DNA of 64,000 bases, from NCBI RefSeq assembly GCF_003387535.1, contig NZ_QUNR01000002.1, positions 234,514 through 298,513 on the forward strand, written 5' to 3'. A program made the position numbers and the translations under genes. The notes beneath the pieces were generated by a model. It saw only the letters and a program-made list of their open reading frames with translations. It searched no databases and was not told the DNA's origin. Shown here in pieces: positions 17,761-26,352 of this stretch. This stretch comes from Paraperlucidibaca baekdonensis. Lineage in GTDB: Bacteria > Pseudomonadota > Gammaproteobacteria > Pseudomonadales > Moraxellaceae. The stretch's first letter is position 1. The number at the start of each line of letters is the position of its first letter.

Positions 17761-18675
17761 ATGTTGCCAATTTTCTTGTTATCGCTGGTCATTTTGGCGG
17801 TCTTGATCGTCCTGCTCAGCGTAAAAACCGTGCCCCAGGGCTACGAATGGACCGTTGAGCGTTTTGGTCGCTATACCACCACGCTCAGCCCCGGCCTGCA
17901 TTTCATCATGCCGTTTTTCGACCAGATTGGTCGCAAACTCAGTGTCATGGAGCAGGTGCTCGACATTCCGGCGCAAGAAGTGATTTCGCGTGATAACGCC
18001 ATGGTGCGTATCGATGCCGTGTGTTTTTATCAGGTCATCGATACCCCGCGTGCGGCCTATGAAGTGCAGGGCTTGGGCTATGCCATTCAGAACCTCGCGA
18101 TGACCAATATGCGCACCGTCATTGGCTCGCTCGATCTCGACGAAATGCTCTCGCAGCGTGACCAGATCAATAGCCGTTTGCTTGCAGCGATTGATCAGGC
18201 CACCGGCCCGTGGGGTATCAAGATCACCCGTGTGGAAATCAAAGACATCACGCCGCCGACTGACCTGGTCGATGCCATGGCCTCGCAGATGAAAGCGGAG
18301 CGGATGAAGCGAGCGTCGATTTTGGAAGCCGAGGGTCGCCGTCAGGCTGAGATTTTAGAGGCCGAAGGCGAGAAGCAAGGGCAGATCTTGAAAGCCGAAG
18401 GCGCGCGTGAAGCGGCGTTTTTGGAAGCCGAGGCGCGTGAGCGTGAAGCACAAGCCGAGGCCAATGCCACGTCGGTGGTGTCTGAAGCCATCGGTAAGGG
18501 CAACATCCAAGCGCTGAACTACTTTATTGCGCAAAAATACGTGACGGCTTTTGGCGAAGTGGCGGCATCGACCAACTCGAAAGTCATCATGATGCCCATC
18601 GAGGCTACGCAGTTGGTTGGCAGTGTCGGCGGCATGGGTGAGTTGCTTAAAGCCATGCGCGTTGAGCAGGGCTAG
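17761..18675 (+). CDS. qmcA: SPFH/stomatin-family membrane protein (QmcA-like)
   Basis: The protein has about 304 residues: one N-terminal membrane anchor ([20 protein letters not shown]), an SPFH domain ([15 protein letters not shown] to about residue 190) and a long Glu/Ala-rich coiled coil. It forms large ring-shaped membrane oligomers, and partners of the NfeD family are usual. The ATG at 17761 is preferred over 17749 because GGAG lies 6 nt upstream. The nfeD-like gene follows after 3 bp. Function is membrane organisation or quality control; the exact role is unknown. Confidence 0.88.
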   Translation: MLPIFLLSLVILAVLIVLLSVKTVPQGYEWTVERFGRYTTTLSPGLHFIMPFFDQIGRKLSVMEQVLDIPAQEVISRDNAMVRIDAVCFYQVIDTPRAAYEVQGLGYAIQNLAMTNMRTVIGSLDLDEMLSQRDQINSRLLAAIDQATGPWGIKITRVEIKDITPPTDLVDAMASQMKAERMKRASILEAEGRRQAEILEAEGEKQGQILKAEGAREAAFLEAEAREREAQAEANATSVVSEAIGKGNIQALNYFIAQKYVTAFGEVAASTNSKVIMMPIEATQLVGSVGGMGELLKAMRVEQG

Positions 18676-18678
18676 GCC

Positions 18679-19110
18679 ATGACGGCCACGATGTGGTGGG
18701 TGGTGGCATTGGTGTTGGCGCTCAGCGAGCTGCTTTCGGGTTCGCTGTTTTTGCTGATGCTAGCCATTGCCGGTGGTCTGACCGCGCTGGCAACGCATGC
18801 GGGACTGACGGACTGGCGCTATCAAGCCGGGCTGTTTTCGCTGCTGTCGGTGTTGCTCTGCTATGGCTGGGCGAAGCGTCGCGCGGCGCAAGCCGTGCCC
18901 GCGCCGACCGGTTTAAATACCGGCTCCAAACGCTGGCTGGGTCGTGAACTGGTGCTGTCGGAGGCCATTGTCAATGGTCGTGGGCGTGCCGCCATGGACG
19001 ACAGCCATTGGTCGGTGACTGGCCCTGAGTTGCCCGCCGGCACCCGTGTGCGGGTAGCGGCGGTGCAGGGCAATACTTTGGTGGTGGAAGCGGTGGTCAG
19101 CGCGCCTTAA
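18679..19110 (+). CDS. NfeD-family membrane protein (YbbK-like)
   Basis: This short NfeD protein has 143 residues: two or three N-terminal membrane segments (about 5-75), then a soluble OB-fold (LVLSEAIVNGRGRAAMDDSHWSV... to VVEAVVSAP). It pairs with SPFH proteins and stands directly behind one here. The stop overlaps that of the convergent desaturase gene by 4 bp. Confidence 0.85.
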   Translation: MTATMWWVVALVLALSELLSGSLFLLMLAIAGGLTALATHAGLTDWRYQAGLFSLLSVLLCYGWAKRRAAQAVPAPTGLNTGSKRWLGRELVLSEAIVNGRGRAAMDDSHWSVTGPELPAGTRVRVAAVQGNTLVVEAVVSAP

Positions 19111-20063
19111 GTTGTTGCGCGGCGCAGCACATCAAACAGGCTGGTGGCTTGATTCTGCTCGGGAATCACCCCAGCCTGTTTCAATTGCGCGTGCAGTTTT
19201 GGTAGCTGCCAGCATGGCGCCGTGGGCATGAAGTGATGCTCTAAATGGTAGTGCTCGTAGTGCGGCGCAAACAGCAATTTTTCCAGCCAATTTGCCGAGG
19301 TGCTGCGCGCATGCAGCAGCGGATTGGTGCTCATGGGGTCGGCGACCACGGCGTGATCGGCAATTTGGCGAATGCGCATGCACGTTGGCAGCACAAAGAT
19401 GAACGCGATGGCCCAGAGGCCATAAAGCCAGCCATTACCCAGTGCGTAGAGAGCCGCCCAAATCGCGACCTGCCAGGCAATCGCCAGATGGCCATTGTTT
19501 TTCACGAACATGCGCAGATAACCAACCACACCCTGTGGCGCAGGCGTCACACGCTCGACTTTGCCGGTCAGCTCGTACTGCCAATAGCCCGCGTACATGC
19601 CTAGTAAGCCGACGATGGATTTGAGGCCGGTTTGCCCGCTGACATCGCGCCTGATTTTGCGCCGCAGGCTGGCGGGGCTGACCGGATAATCTTTGGTCAT
19701 GATGAGATCGGGGTCATCAAGCGTGCCGGCGAGACGATGATGCTGCATGTGGTAGGCGCGGTAGCCGGGCATGCTTTGCAAGATCGGCAGGGCGGCGAGG
19801 TATTCGCCGACCCATTCGTTGAGTGCCGGCGTGGCAAAGAGCGAGCGATGCGCGGTTTCATGCTGCAAGATGGCAAACCCAGCCATGGCGCAGCCCAGCA
19901 GCAGCGTGCTCAGCACATACGTGAGCGGGTGCGGCCACGCCAGGCTGAGGCCAAATGCCAGCAGCACTAGGCCCCAATCTTTGGCGACTTCGCGGGCGCC
20001 GCGCCAATTCGATTTTTCATTGAGCGCAGCGCGTTGTGCGGCGCTTAGTGTGTAGGTGTTCAT
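19107..20063 (-). CDS. Membrane fatty-acid desaturase
   Basis: This is a membrane di-iron desaturase of about 318 residues with the three histidine clusters HETAHRS, HMQHHRLAG and YHLEHHFMP, set between four hydrophobic segments. The family introduces double bonds in acyl chains, or acts on related lipids, to adjust membrane fluidity; substrate and position cannot be told. The start at 20063 (MNTYTLSA) is chosen over a 20-residue extension. The upstream region towards bolA is rich in A+T and contains two inverted repeats. Confidence 0.85.
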   Translation of the reverse strand: MNTYTLSAAQRAALNEKSNWRGAREVAKDWGLVLLAFGLSLAWPHPLTYVLSTLLLGCAMAGFAILQHETAHRSLFATPALNEWVGEYLAALPILQSMPGYRAYHMQHHRLAGTLDDPDLIMTKDYPVSPASLRRKIRRDVSGQTGLKSIVGLLGMYAGYWQYELTGKVERVTPAPQGVVGYLRMFVKNNGHLAIAWQVAIWAALYALGNGWLYGLWAIAFIFVLPTCMRIRQIADHAVVADPMSTNPLLHARSTSANWLEKLLFAPHYEHYHLEHHFMPTAPCWQLPKLHAQLKQAGVIPEQNQATSLFDVLRRATT

Positions 20064-20114
20064 GAGGCCTGCTCGGGGTCGTTTGCGATAATTTATATTA
20101 CGCAGTAAATAGCC

Positions 20115-20145
20115 ATCGTGCAATCTATGTAATAAAACGCACGAT
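20115..20145. repeat. Inverted repeat in the desaturase-bolA intergenic region
   Basis: ATCGTGC (20115-20121) and GCACGAT (20139-20145) are exact reverse complements 17 bp apart. They lie in an AT-rich stretch upstream of the leftward desaturase gene. This could be an operator for a lipid or stress regulator, but no known consensus was recognised. Confidence 0.4.
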
Positions 20146-20172
20146 TTTTAGTAAAAACGTCGCGGAGCAAGC

Positions 20173-20197
20173 GAGCCTGTGTTTCAGGCTCTATAAT
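20173..20197 (+). promoter_or_regulatory. bolA promoter -10 with adjoining perfect dyad
   Basis: A consensus -10 hexamer TATAAT (20192-20197) is directly preceded by a perfect 7-5-7 dyad, GAGCCTG/CAGGCTC (20173-20191). The dyad fills the space where a promoter spacer lies, an arrangement used by MerR-type regulators and by repressors. No good -35 box is visible upstream of it, so activator dependence is possible. Confidence 0.5.
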
Positions 20198-20259
20198 AGT
20201 CCGCAGAATGTGCGATAGCTGCGGCTGTGGCCTGTGTTCATCGTTTTTGGAGTCTGCTC

Positions 20260-20616
20260 ATGTCGTCTTTTTCAGCCCCTATGCCATCGGGTGATGCCGC
20301 ATCTGCCCCTGTTGGGCGCGAGCAGCGCCTAGCGACAGCCGTCCGCGAAGCCTTAGCGCCAACGCATCTGGAAGTCATCAATGAGTCGCATAATCACGGC
20401 GGCTCGGGCACCGAGACGCACTACAAGCTCATTGCTGTGAGTGCCGCATTTGAGGGCCAGCGCGCCGTGGCCCGGCATCAGCGCGTGTATGCGCTCACGG
20501 CCGCCGAGCGCGAGACGGGCTTGCATGCTTTGGCGCTGCATTTGTACACCCCGGATGAATGGGCCGCCGTGGCGAGGGCACCGGATAGCCCGGCGTGCCG
20601 TGGAGGTAGCCAATGA
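20260..20616 (+). CDS. bolA: BolA-family protein
   Basis: This protein of about 118 residues has the BolA fold: [26 protein letters not shown], then the class II KH-like segment with [33 protein letters not shown]. BolA proteins bind monothiol glutaredoxins and iron-sulfur clusters and affect cell shape and stress genes. The ATG at 20260 has GGAG 7 nt upstream; an earlier GTG (20227) lacks support. It overlaps trhO by 4 bp. Confidence 0.9.
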   Translation: MSSFSAPMPSGDAASAPVGREQRLATAVREALAPTHLEVINESHNHGGSGTETHYKLIAVSAAFEGQRAVARHQRVYALTAAERETGLHALALHLYTPDEWAAVARAPDSPACRGGSQ

Positions 20617-21545
20617 GCGAGGCGTGGATTCAGGCGCGCCAAGCCGCCGATGAGCCGGTGGTGGTGGCGGCGCTCTATCATTTTGCCGACTGGCCGGAGT
20701 TTACTGAGCAGAAAGCGCCACTGACCGAGTTCTGCCTGGCGCAGGGCATCCGTGGCACCTTGCTGCTCGCGCACGAGGGCATTAATGGTACGGTTTCCGG
20801 CACCCGCGAGGCCATCGATGCTCTGCTGGCGCGCTTGCGCAGCGATGCGCGATTTGCCGACCTGGAGCACAAAGAATCCGTCGCTGAGCGCCATCCGTTT
20901 TTGCGCCTGAAAATTAAGCTTAAGCGCGAAATTGTCACGCTAGGCCAGCCCGTTGACCCCACGGCGTTGGTGGGCACTTACGTGAAGCCGCAAGACTGGA
21001 ATGCCCTAATCAGCGACCCGTCGGTGCTGGTCATCGACACGCGCAATGATTACGAGGTTGCCATTGGCAGTTTTGCTGGCGCGGTGGATCCGAAAACCGC
21101 ACATTTCAGTGATTTCCCAGACTATGTGGCGAGCCAGTTAGACCCGGAAAAGCACACGCGCGTGGCGATGTTTTGCACCGGCGGCATCCGCTGCGAAAAA
21201 GCCTCGAGCTATATGCGCCAGCACGGTTTTGATGAGGTTTACCACTTGCAGGGTGGCATCTTGAAGTACCTCGAAGAGGTGCCGGAACAAGACAGTCTGT
21301 GGCAGGGCGAGTGTTTTGTGTTCGATGAGCGCGTGGCGGTCAAGCATGGTCTTGAGCCGGGCGAGGCCACGCTCTGTTATGGCTGCCGGCGCGCCTTAAT
21401 GCCCGTTGATCTGGCGTCGCCGCTGTACGAATACGGCATCAGCTGTGCGCATTGCCACGATAGCCTGAGCGATGATCAGCGTGCGCGCTTTGCCGAGCGC
21501 CGTTTACAACTGGCGCTGGCGACTAAGCGTTTGGGAGGGGCTTAA
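20613..21545 (+). CDS. trhO: tRNA uridine(34) hydroxylase TrhO (YceA)
   Basis: This rhodanese-domain protein of 310 residues starts with an N-terminal acylphosphatase-like domain (about 15-100: [21 protein letters not shown]). A rhodanese domain with the active Cys in [14 protein letters not shown] and a C-terminal Cys cluster (CYGCRR, CAHCHD) follow. TrhO hydroxylates U34 of certain tRNAs on the way to cmo5U. Length and motifs are normal. It is coupled to bolA, and its stop overlaps that of the convergent ygfB-like gene. Confidence 0.93.
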   Translation: MSEAWIQARQAADEPVVVAALYHFADWPEFTEQKAPLTEFCLAQGIRGTLLLAHEGINGTVSGTREAIDALLARLRSDARFADLEHKESVAERHPFLRLKIKLKREIVTLGQPVDPTALVGTYVKPQDWNALISDPSVLVIDTRNDYEVAIGSFAGAVDPKTAHFSDFPDYVASQLDPEKHTRVAMFCTGGIRCEKASSYMRQHGFDEVYHLQGGILKYLEEVPEQDSLWQGECFVFDERVAVKHGLEPGEATLCYGCRRALMPVDLASPLYEYGISCAHCHDSLSDDQRARFAERRLQLALATKRLGGA

Positions 21546-22108
21546 TGCCCTTCGGGTGCGTGGAAGTGCAGGTAAATCGAGGTGATGAGTTCGGGGATTT
21601 CCGCGGTCATGCCAGCAAGCATTTTGCGGTCGCGACGCAGCGGCATCAGGTCGGGATCTTCGATCAAATCCGAGAGCACCAGCATGGGCAAAGTCATGTC
21701 GGCGATCTCGTCTTCGTCGAGCTTGTACCAGTCGTCTTCATCCAAAAACAAGGCTTCCATAAAGCCCGCGCACCAGCTGTTGAGCGGCGTGTCGTCGTTG
21801 GGCTCGGCGTGCAGCGGGCAGGGCAGCTCGAGGCGCACACCGTGGTAAAGCGCGGCGTGGATGCTTTTTTGCCAGGCTTTGAGGTCGGCGTAGAGGTCGG
21901 CGCTGGCTTGGGCGTCGGGCAGCGGCGCCTCGTCATCGAAGCAGGCCAGCATGGCATCGTCGTCCAGCGTGCCGCGCGGGCCCACGGTGAGGCCAGTCAA
22001 AAAGCCATGCACGCCGGCAAAATCAGGGCCGTTGGGGTTGGCATCGTCATCGAGAAAGGTTTCCAGCGCCAGCAGCGTGGATTCGGGCAGGGCGTATTGT
22101 TCGTGCAT
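21542..22108 (-). CDS. ygfB: UPF0149 (YgfB/YecA-like) protein
   Basis: This is an acidic protein of about 188 residues. [15 protein letters not shown] and [13 protein letters not shown] are the two conserved UPF0149 segments. No C-terminal SEC-C zinc motif is present, so it resembles YgfB more than YecA. In Pseudomonas aeruginosa YgfB is linked to control of beta-lactamase genes; its role here is unknown. The start at 22108 (MHEQYALP) is favoured. It is divergent from recQ. Confidence 0.8.
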   Translation of the reverse strand: MHEQYALPESTLLALETFLDDDANPNGPDFAGVHGFLTGLTVGPRGTLDDDAMLACFDDEAPLPDAQASADLYADLKAWQKSIHAALYHGVRLELPCPLHAEPNDDTPLNSWCAGFMEALFLDEDDWYKLDEDEIADMTLPMLVLSDLIEDPDLMPLRRDRKMLAGMTAEIPELITSIYLHFHAPEGH

Positions 22109-22152
22109 AAAAGGCGCTCCAAAATGTCCACGCATTGTACGAGGGCTGCCCG

Positions 22153-23976
22153 ATGACCGCTAGCCTAGATCGCGCGCGCGAGGTGCTGCGCCAAGTCTGG
22201 GGCTATGGCGAGTTTCGTGGTCGCCAAGCCGAGGTGGTTGAGACCGTGGCCAATGGCGGCGATGCCTTGGTGCTGATGCCCACCGGCGGTGGTAAGTCGC
22301 TGTGCTATCAGGTGCCGGCCTTGATGCGCTCGGGCACAGCCATTGTCATCTCGCCGTTGATTTCGCTGATGCAAGATCAGGTCGCCACGCTCTTGCAGCT
22401 GGGCGTGCGGGCGGCGTATTTGAGCAGCAGTCTCGACATGCACGAGGCGCGCGCGATTGAAACGCAGCTGCTCGAGGGCTCATTAGACCTGCTCTATATG
22501 GCGCCTGAGCGAATGATCACGCCGCGTAATTTGGCATTGCTGGCGCGCGTGCCGATTGCATTATTTGCCATCGATGAAGCGCACTGTGTGTCGCAATGGG
22601 GCCACGATTTCCGCAGCGACTACTTGGGCTTGTCGGTGCTTGCTGAGCAGTTTCCGGATGTGCCGCGCTTGGCGCTGACCGCCACCGCCGACCTGCGTAC
22701 GCGTGCCGATATCGCTCGGCTGCTGAAGCTCGATCAGGCGCCGGTATTTTTAAGCAGCTTTGATCGGCCGAATATTTATTACCGCATTTTGCCGCGCTTA
22801 AATGCGATGGATCAGCTCACCGATTTCATCCGCCGCGAGCATCCGCAAGATGCCGGAATTGTCTATTGCTTATCGCGGGCGAAAACCGAAAAAGTTGCCG
22901 CCGCGCTGGTCAAGCTCGGCTTCCCGGCGTTGGTCTATCACGCGGGTTTATCGCCAGCGGAGCGCGAGGCCAACCAGACCCGATTTTTGCGCGAAGAGGG
23001 CATCATCGTGGTGGCCACCATCGCGTTTGGCATGGGCATTGATAAGCCCAATGTGCGTTTTGTCGCGCACTTGGATTTGCCGAAAAGTCTCGAGGCCTAT
23101 TATCAAGAGACTGGGCGTGCCGGCCGCGATGGTTTGCCCTCGACTGTCTCGCTGTTTTACGGTCTGCAAGATGTCATCAAGCATCAGCAAATGCTCGCGC
23201 AGTCCAATGGCAGCGAGGAACACAAACGTCACGAGCGCCGTCGCATCGATGCCATGTTGCAGCTCTGCGAAACGGTGACGTGCCGGCGCCAACTGCTGCT
23301 GCGCTATTTCGATGAGCACTTGAGTGAGCCCTGTGGCCATTGCGACGTCTGCTCCGAGCCCGTGGCGACCTGGGATGCCACCGAGCCGGCGCGCATGGCG
23401 CTGTCGGCGGTGTATCGCACCGGCCAGCGTTATGGCGTCGAATACGCAGTGGAGGTGCTCAGCGGCAAGCGCTCCGAGCGTGTCGTGAGCAATGGTCATG
23501 AGGCGCTCGCGGTGTTTGGTCAAGGCGTGCACCTGAGCTTGAAAGCCTGGCGTAGTGTCTTTCGCCAGCTGCTCGCGCATGGGCTGTTGCTGGTCGATGC
23601 CGATGGCTATGGCACGCTGCGCTTGGCGCCAGAATGTCGTGCGCTGCTGAAAGGCGAGGTCAGTCTGCAGCTGCGCAAGGATCGTGACAGCGCGCAGCGC
23701 AGCAGCAAATCGTCGCGCGCGGCGAGCAGCATTGAGCCCGCTGATGAGCCGTTGTGGCAGGCGCTACGGGCGCGTCGGCGAACATTGGCCGAGGAGCAAG
23801 GTGTGCCGCCGTATGTGATTTTTCACGACAGCACGCTGGTGGCCATGGTCACGCATCAGCCGCAGAGCTTATCGGAGATGGGGGCCATCCAAGGCATCGG
23901 CGAGAGCAAATTGGCGCGCTATGGCGAGGCTTTTTTGGCGGTGATTTTAGATCACAGCTATCCGGTGCTGGGCTGA
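22153..23976 (+). CDS. recQ: ATP-dependent DNA helicase RecQ
   Basis: RecQ (about 607 residues) is a 3'-5' helicase of recombinational repair. [14 protein letters not shown] is Walker [18 protein letters not shown] is motif II with the RecQ aromatic loop, and ETGRAGRDG is motif VI. The zinc site is [13 protein letters not shown] with CGHCDVC, then the winged helix, and an HRDC domain ends the protein. The ATG at 22153 has GAGGG upstream; an in-frame TTG (22135) is less likely. The YgjP-type peptidase gene follows after 8 bp. Confidence 0.95.
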   Translation: MTASLDRAREVLRQVWGYGEFRGRQAEVVETVANGGDALVLMPTGGGKSLCYQVPALMRSGTAIVISPLISLMQDQVATLLQLGVRAAYLSSSLDMHEARAIETQLLEGSLDLLYMAPERMITPRNLALLARVPIALFAIDEAHCVSQWGHDFRSDYLGLSVLAEQFPDVPRLALTATADLRTRADIARLLKLDQAPVFLSSFDRPNIYYRILPRLNAMDQLTDFIRREHPQDAGIVYCLSRAKTEKVAAALVKLGFPALVYHAGLSPAEREANQTRFLREEGIIVVATIAFGMGIDKPNVRFVAHLDLPKSLEAYYQETGRAGRDGLPSTVSLFYGLQDVIKHQQMLAQSNGSEEHKRHERRRIDAMLQLCETVTCRRQLLLRYFDEHLSEPCGHCDVCSEPVATWDATEPARMALSAVYRTGQRYGVEYAVEVLSGKRSERVVSNGHEALAVFGQGVHLSLKAWRSVFRQLLAHGLLLVDADGYGTLRLAPECRALLKGEVSLQLRKDRDSAQRSSKSSRAASSIEPADEPLWQALRARRRTLAEEQGVPPYVIFHDSTLVAMVTHQPQSLSEMGAIQGIGESKLARYGEAFLAVILDHSYPVLG

Positions 23977-23984
23977 GCGCCGAC

Positions 23985-24692
23985 GTGGCCTGGCAGCTCA
24001 AGCGCACCGCGCGGCGTAGCGTCGCCATTCATATTCGCCGCGATGGCCACGTCGAGGTGCGCGCGCCGCTGCGCTATCCGCTCAATGCCATTGAGGCGTT
24101 TGTGGCGAGTCGCCAATCGTGGATTGCCGAGCAATTAGCGCGCTTGAGCGAGCTGCCGGTGTTGCCGGCGTGGGGCGAGGGCAGGCAATGGTGGCACGGT
24201 GGTCAGGCGTGGCCGGTACGGGTATTGGCCAATAGTGCATCGCGCCGCACACGCGTGAACTTTCAGCTCGGCGTGCCGGCTGCGCCAGCGGGTTTCACTA
24301 TTTCCACGCCCATTGACCCAGCACATTGGCCCGAGAGCATCCCTAAGGCGCTGCAGGCTTGGCAGCTCGCCGAGGCCAAGCGCGTGCTGCCCGGGCGCGT
24401 TGAGACACTAGTATTAACGCATGGTGCTCAATGGCGCCCGACGGCGCTGCGCTTTCGCTGCTTGCGTGCGCGTTGGGGCAGTTGCAGCGCCGACGGCCGC
24501 ATCATGCTCAACACGCAGCTACTGCAGCTGCCTGAGCATTTAATCGATTATGTGATTTGTCATGAAATGGCGCATTTGCGCGAGATGAATCACAGCGCGG
24601 CGTTTTACGCGGTGCAAAGCCAGCTCAACCCGAACTGGCCTGCGCAACGCGCTGAGATGAAGCAGTGGGCGAAGCGCTTAGCGGCTGTCTAA
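23985..24692 (+). CDS. YgjP-type zinc metallopeptidase (DUF45/M48-like)
   Basis: This protein of about 235 residues starts VAWQLKRTARRSVAIHIRRDG, as YgjP proteins do. It has LRARWGSCSADGRIMLNTQLL and the zinc motif CHEMAHLREMNHS (HExxH) near the C-terminus. Cytoplasmic proteolysis is expected, but the substrate is unknown. The GTG at 23985 is inferred because upstream codons overlap recQ in another frame. Confidence 0.82.
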   Translation: MAWQLKRTARRSVAIHIRRDGHVEVRAPLRYPLNAIEAFVASRQSWIAEQLARLSELPVLPAWGEGRQWWHGGQAWPVRVLANSASRRTRVNFQLGVPAAPAGFTISTPIDPAHWPESIPKALQAWQLAEAKRVLPGRVETLVLTHGAQWRPTALRFRCLRARWGSCSADGRIMLNTQLLQLPEHLIDYVICHEMAHLREMNHSAAFYAVQSQLNPNWPAQRAEMKQWAKRLAAV

Positions 24693-24703
24693 GTCGTGCC
24701 GTT

Positions 24704-25618
24704 TTAGCGCGAGTTGATCGCCACTTCGAGCCAGTCTTTCACGCGATTAGCATCGCCAATACGCGTGTATTTGCCCCACGAATCCATCAGTACAATGACC
24801 ACCGGCATGTCGCGGATATGCGCCATCATCACCAAACAGCGCCCGGCTTCATTAATGAAGCCAGTTTTCGAGATATCGATTTCCCATTCGGGTTTTTTTA
24901 CGAGGCCGTTGGTGTTGCGAAAATGCTGCTCTTGGCCGCGCACAGTCACCGTGTAATCCGGTGCGGTGGAAAACGCGCGAATATCGGGGTAGCGATACGC
25001 GGCTTGCACCATTTTCGTGAGCTCGCCGGGTGTTGAGACATTCTCACCATGCAGGCCGGTGCCATCAAAAAAACGCGTGTTGGGCATGCCGAGACTGCGC
25101 GCTTTGCGATTCATTGCGGCGATGCCGGCGTTAAGGCCGCCGGGGTAATTGCGAATTAGCGCCGAGGCGGCACGATTTTCAGAGGACATCAGCGCCAATA
25201 ATAACAGGTCGGCGCGCGGTAATTTGGTGCCCACCGTGAGGCGCGAGTGCGTGTGGCGCAGGTGGTCAATATCGCCCTCGGTGATGGTCACCAGCTCATT
25301 CATGGGCTGCTTGGCGTCGAGCACCACCATGGCGGTCATCAGCTTGGTGATGGAGGCAATCGGCAAGCGTTGATGCACATTTTTTGAATACAGTACTTCG
25401 CCGCTATCGACATTGGTAATCAGTGCGGCACGCGAGGCCACATCGAGGCGTGTGGTTAAACTGCTTTCAATAATATCGGGGCCGGCGCGGCGTTGTTCGG
25501 CAGCAATTTGTGCCGGTGACATGCCGGCGGCTAGGCTAACGGAGGGCAGCGAGGCGGCGACCATAAACACAGCGGCGAATGCCCAAGCGGGGCGCGAAAA
25601 AATAGGACGTGGCAACAT
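24704..25618 (-). CDS. pbpG: D-alanyl-D-alanine endopeptidase (PBP7)
   Basis: This 304-residue penicillin-binding protein of the S11 family starts with an N-terminal signal peptide (FAAVFMVAASLPSVSLAAG). The serine motif ASITKLM, the SxN motif SSENRAA and the KTG motif SKTGFINEAG follow. PBP7 cleaves D-Ala-meso-DAP cross-links in periplasmic peptidoglycan. It is divergent from the response-regulator gene, with a 15-bp palindrome between them. Confidence 0.92.
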   Translation of the reverse strand: MLPRPIFSRPAWAFAAVFMVAASLPSVSLAAGMSPAQIAAEQRRAGPDIIESSLTTRLDVASRAALITNVDSGEVLYSKNVHQRLPIASITKLMTAMVVLDAKQPMNELVTITEGDIDHLRHTHSRLTVGTKLPRADLLLLALMSSENRAASALIRNYPGGLNAGIAAMNRKARSLGMPNTRFFDGTGLHGENVSTPGELTKMVQAAYRYPDIRAFSTAPDYTVTVRGQEQHFRNTNGLVKKPEWEIDISKTGFINEAGRCLVMMAHIRDMPVVIVLMDSWGKYTRIGDANRVKDWLEVAINSR

Positions 25619-25656
25619 AAAAGAGTCTCGGGACGTATGACTAATTGCTTTTCCTG

Positions 25657-25671
25657 CTTATGTAACATAAG
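25657..25671. promoter_or_regulatory. 15-bp palindrome between pbpG and the GacA-like gene
   Basis: CTTATGTAACATAAG is a perfect dyad around a central A, in the middle of the 98-bp divergent intergenic region. It could be an operator for either gene. No known regulator consensus was recognised. Confidence 0.45.
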
Positions 25672-25716
25672 ACGTGGCGAGTAAGATAGCGCTAACCCGC
25701 ATTTATAGGAGGTCTT

Positions 25717-26352
25717 GTGCCGCTCACGGTTGCCATTGTTGATAGTCATCCTGTGTTGAGTCATGGCTTGGCGGCGCTGCTGGAGCCAGTTCCAGGGCTG
25801 GCGCAGGTGACGGTGATCACGGAGCACGCCGCGCTGATATCGGCGCTTCGCCAAGACCTCGCGCAGGTTGTGCTATTGGGCATTACCGATACCGATCCGC
25901 TGCTTTTCGACACCGCGCTGTGTGCTATGCGCCAGCCGCATCAGCCCAAAGTCGCCCTGATGAACCAATGCCCATCGGTCTCGCCGCAGGCGCTCATTGA
26001 TGCCGGCGTCTCGGCATTCGTCAGTCGCCAGGCCGGCCTCGATGAGCTCGTCAAAGCCTTGAGCATGGCGGCCATGGCGCAGCGTTATGTCTCGCCCGAA
26101 TTAGCACAGGCCTGGTTGCTGTCCACGCCGTCACTGAGCGCCGGTGACCAGCCATTTGCGGCGCTGTCTGAGCGGGAATGGGAAGTGTTGCGCTATTTAT
26201 TGGCCGATAAGCGCGTGCAAGAAATAGCCACGGCGTTATCGCTGAGTCCAAAAACCGTATCCACCTACCGAAGCCGCCTGATGGAGAAACTCGGCGTGCA
26301 ATCCGACATGGCGCTGTTGCGGCTGGCGCAAGCGGCGGGGCTGTGCGCATGA
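25717..26352 (+). CDS. GacA/UvrY-like LuxR-type regulator with degenerate receiver
   Basis: The 211 residues comprise a receiver-like domain (1-120) and a LuxR helix-turn-helix (about 148-205: LSEREWEVLRYLLADKRVQEI, then LSLSPKTVSTYRSRL). Position upstream of uvrC-pgsA-tRNA-Gly and overall alignment identify it with GacA/UvrY. The phosphorylation site has been lost. The usual VVLMD reads VVLLG (Gly55), the acidic pair is DS (9-10), and the conserved Lys is Arg104. It therefore probably works without phosphotransfer from a GacS/BarA kinase. The GTG start follows AGGAGG; the gene overlaps uvrC by 4 bp. Confidence 0.85.
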   Translation: MPLTVAIVDSHPVLSHGLAALLEPVPGLAQVTVITEHAALISALRQDLAQVVLLGITDTDPLLFDTALCAMRQPHQPKVALMNQCPSVSPQALIDAGVSAFVSRQAGLDELVKALSMAAMAQRYVSPELAQAWLLSTPSLSAGDQPFAALSEREWEVLRYLLADKRVQEIATALSLSPKTVSTYRSRLMEKLGVQSDMALLRLAQAAGLCA

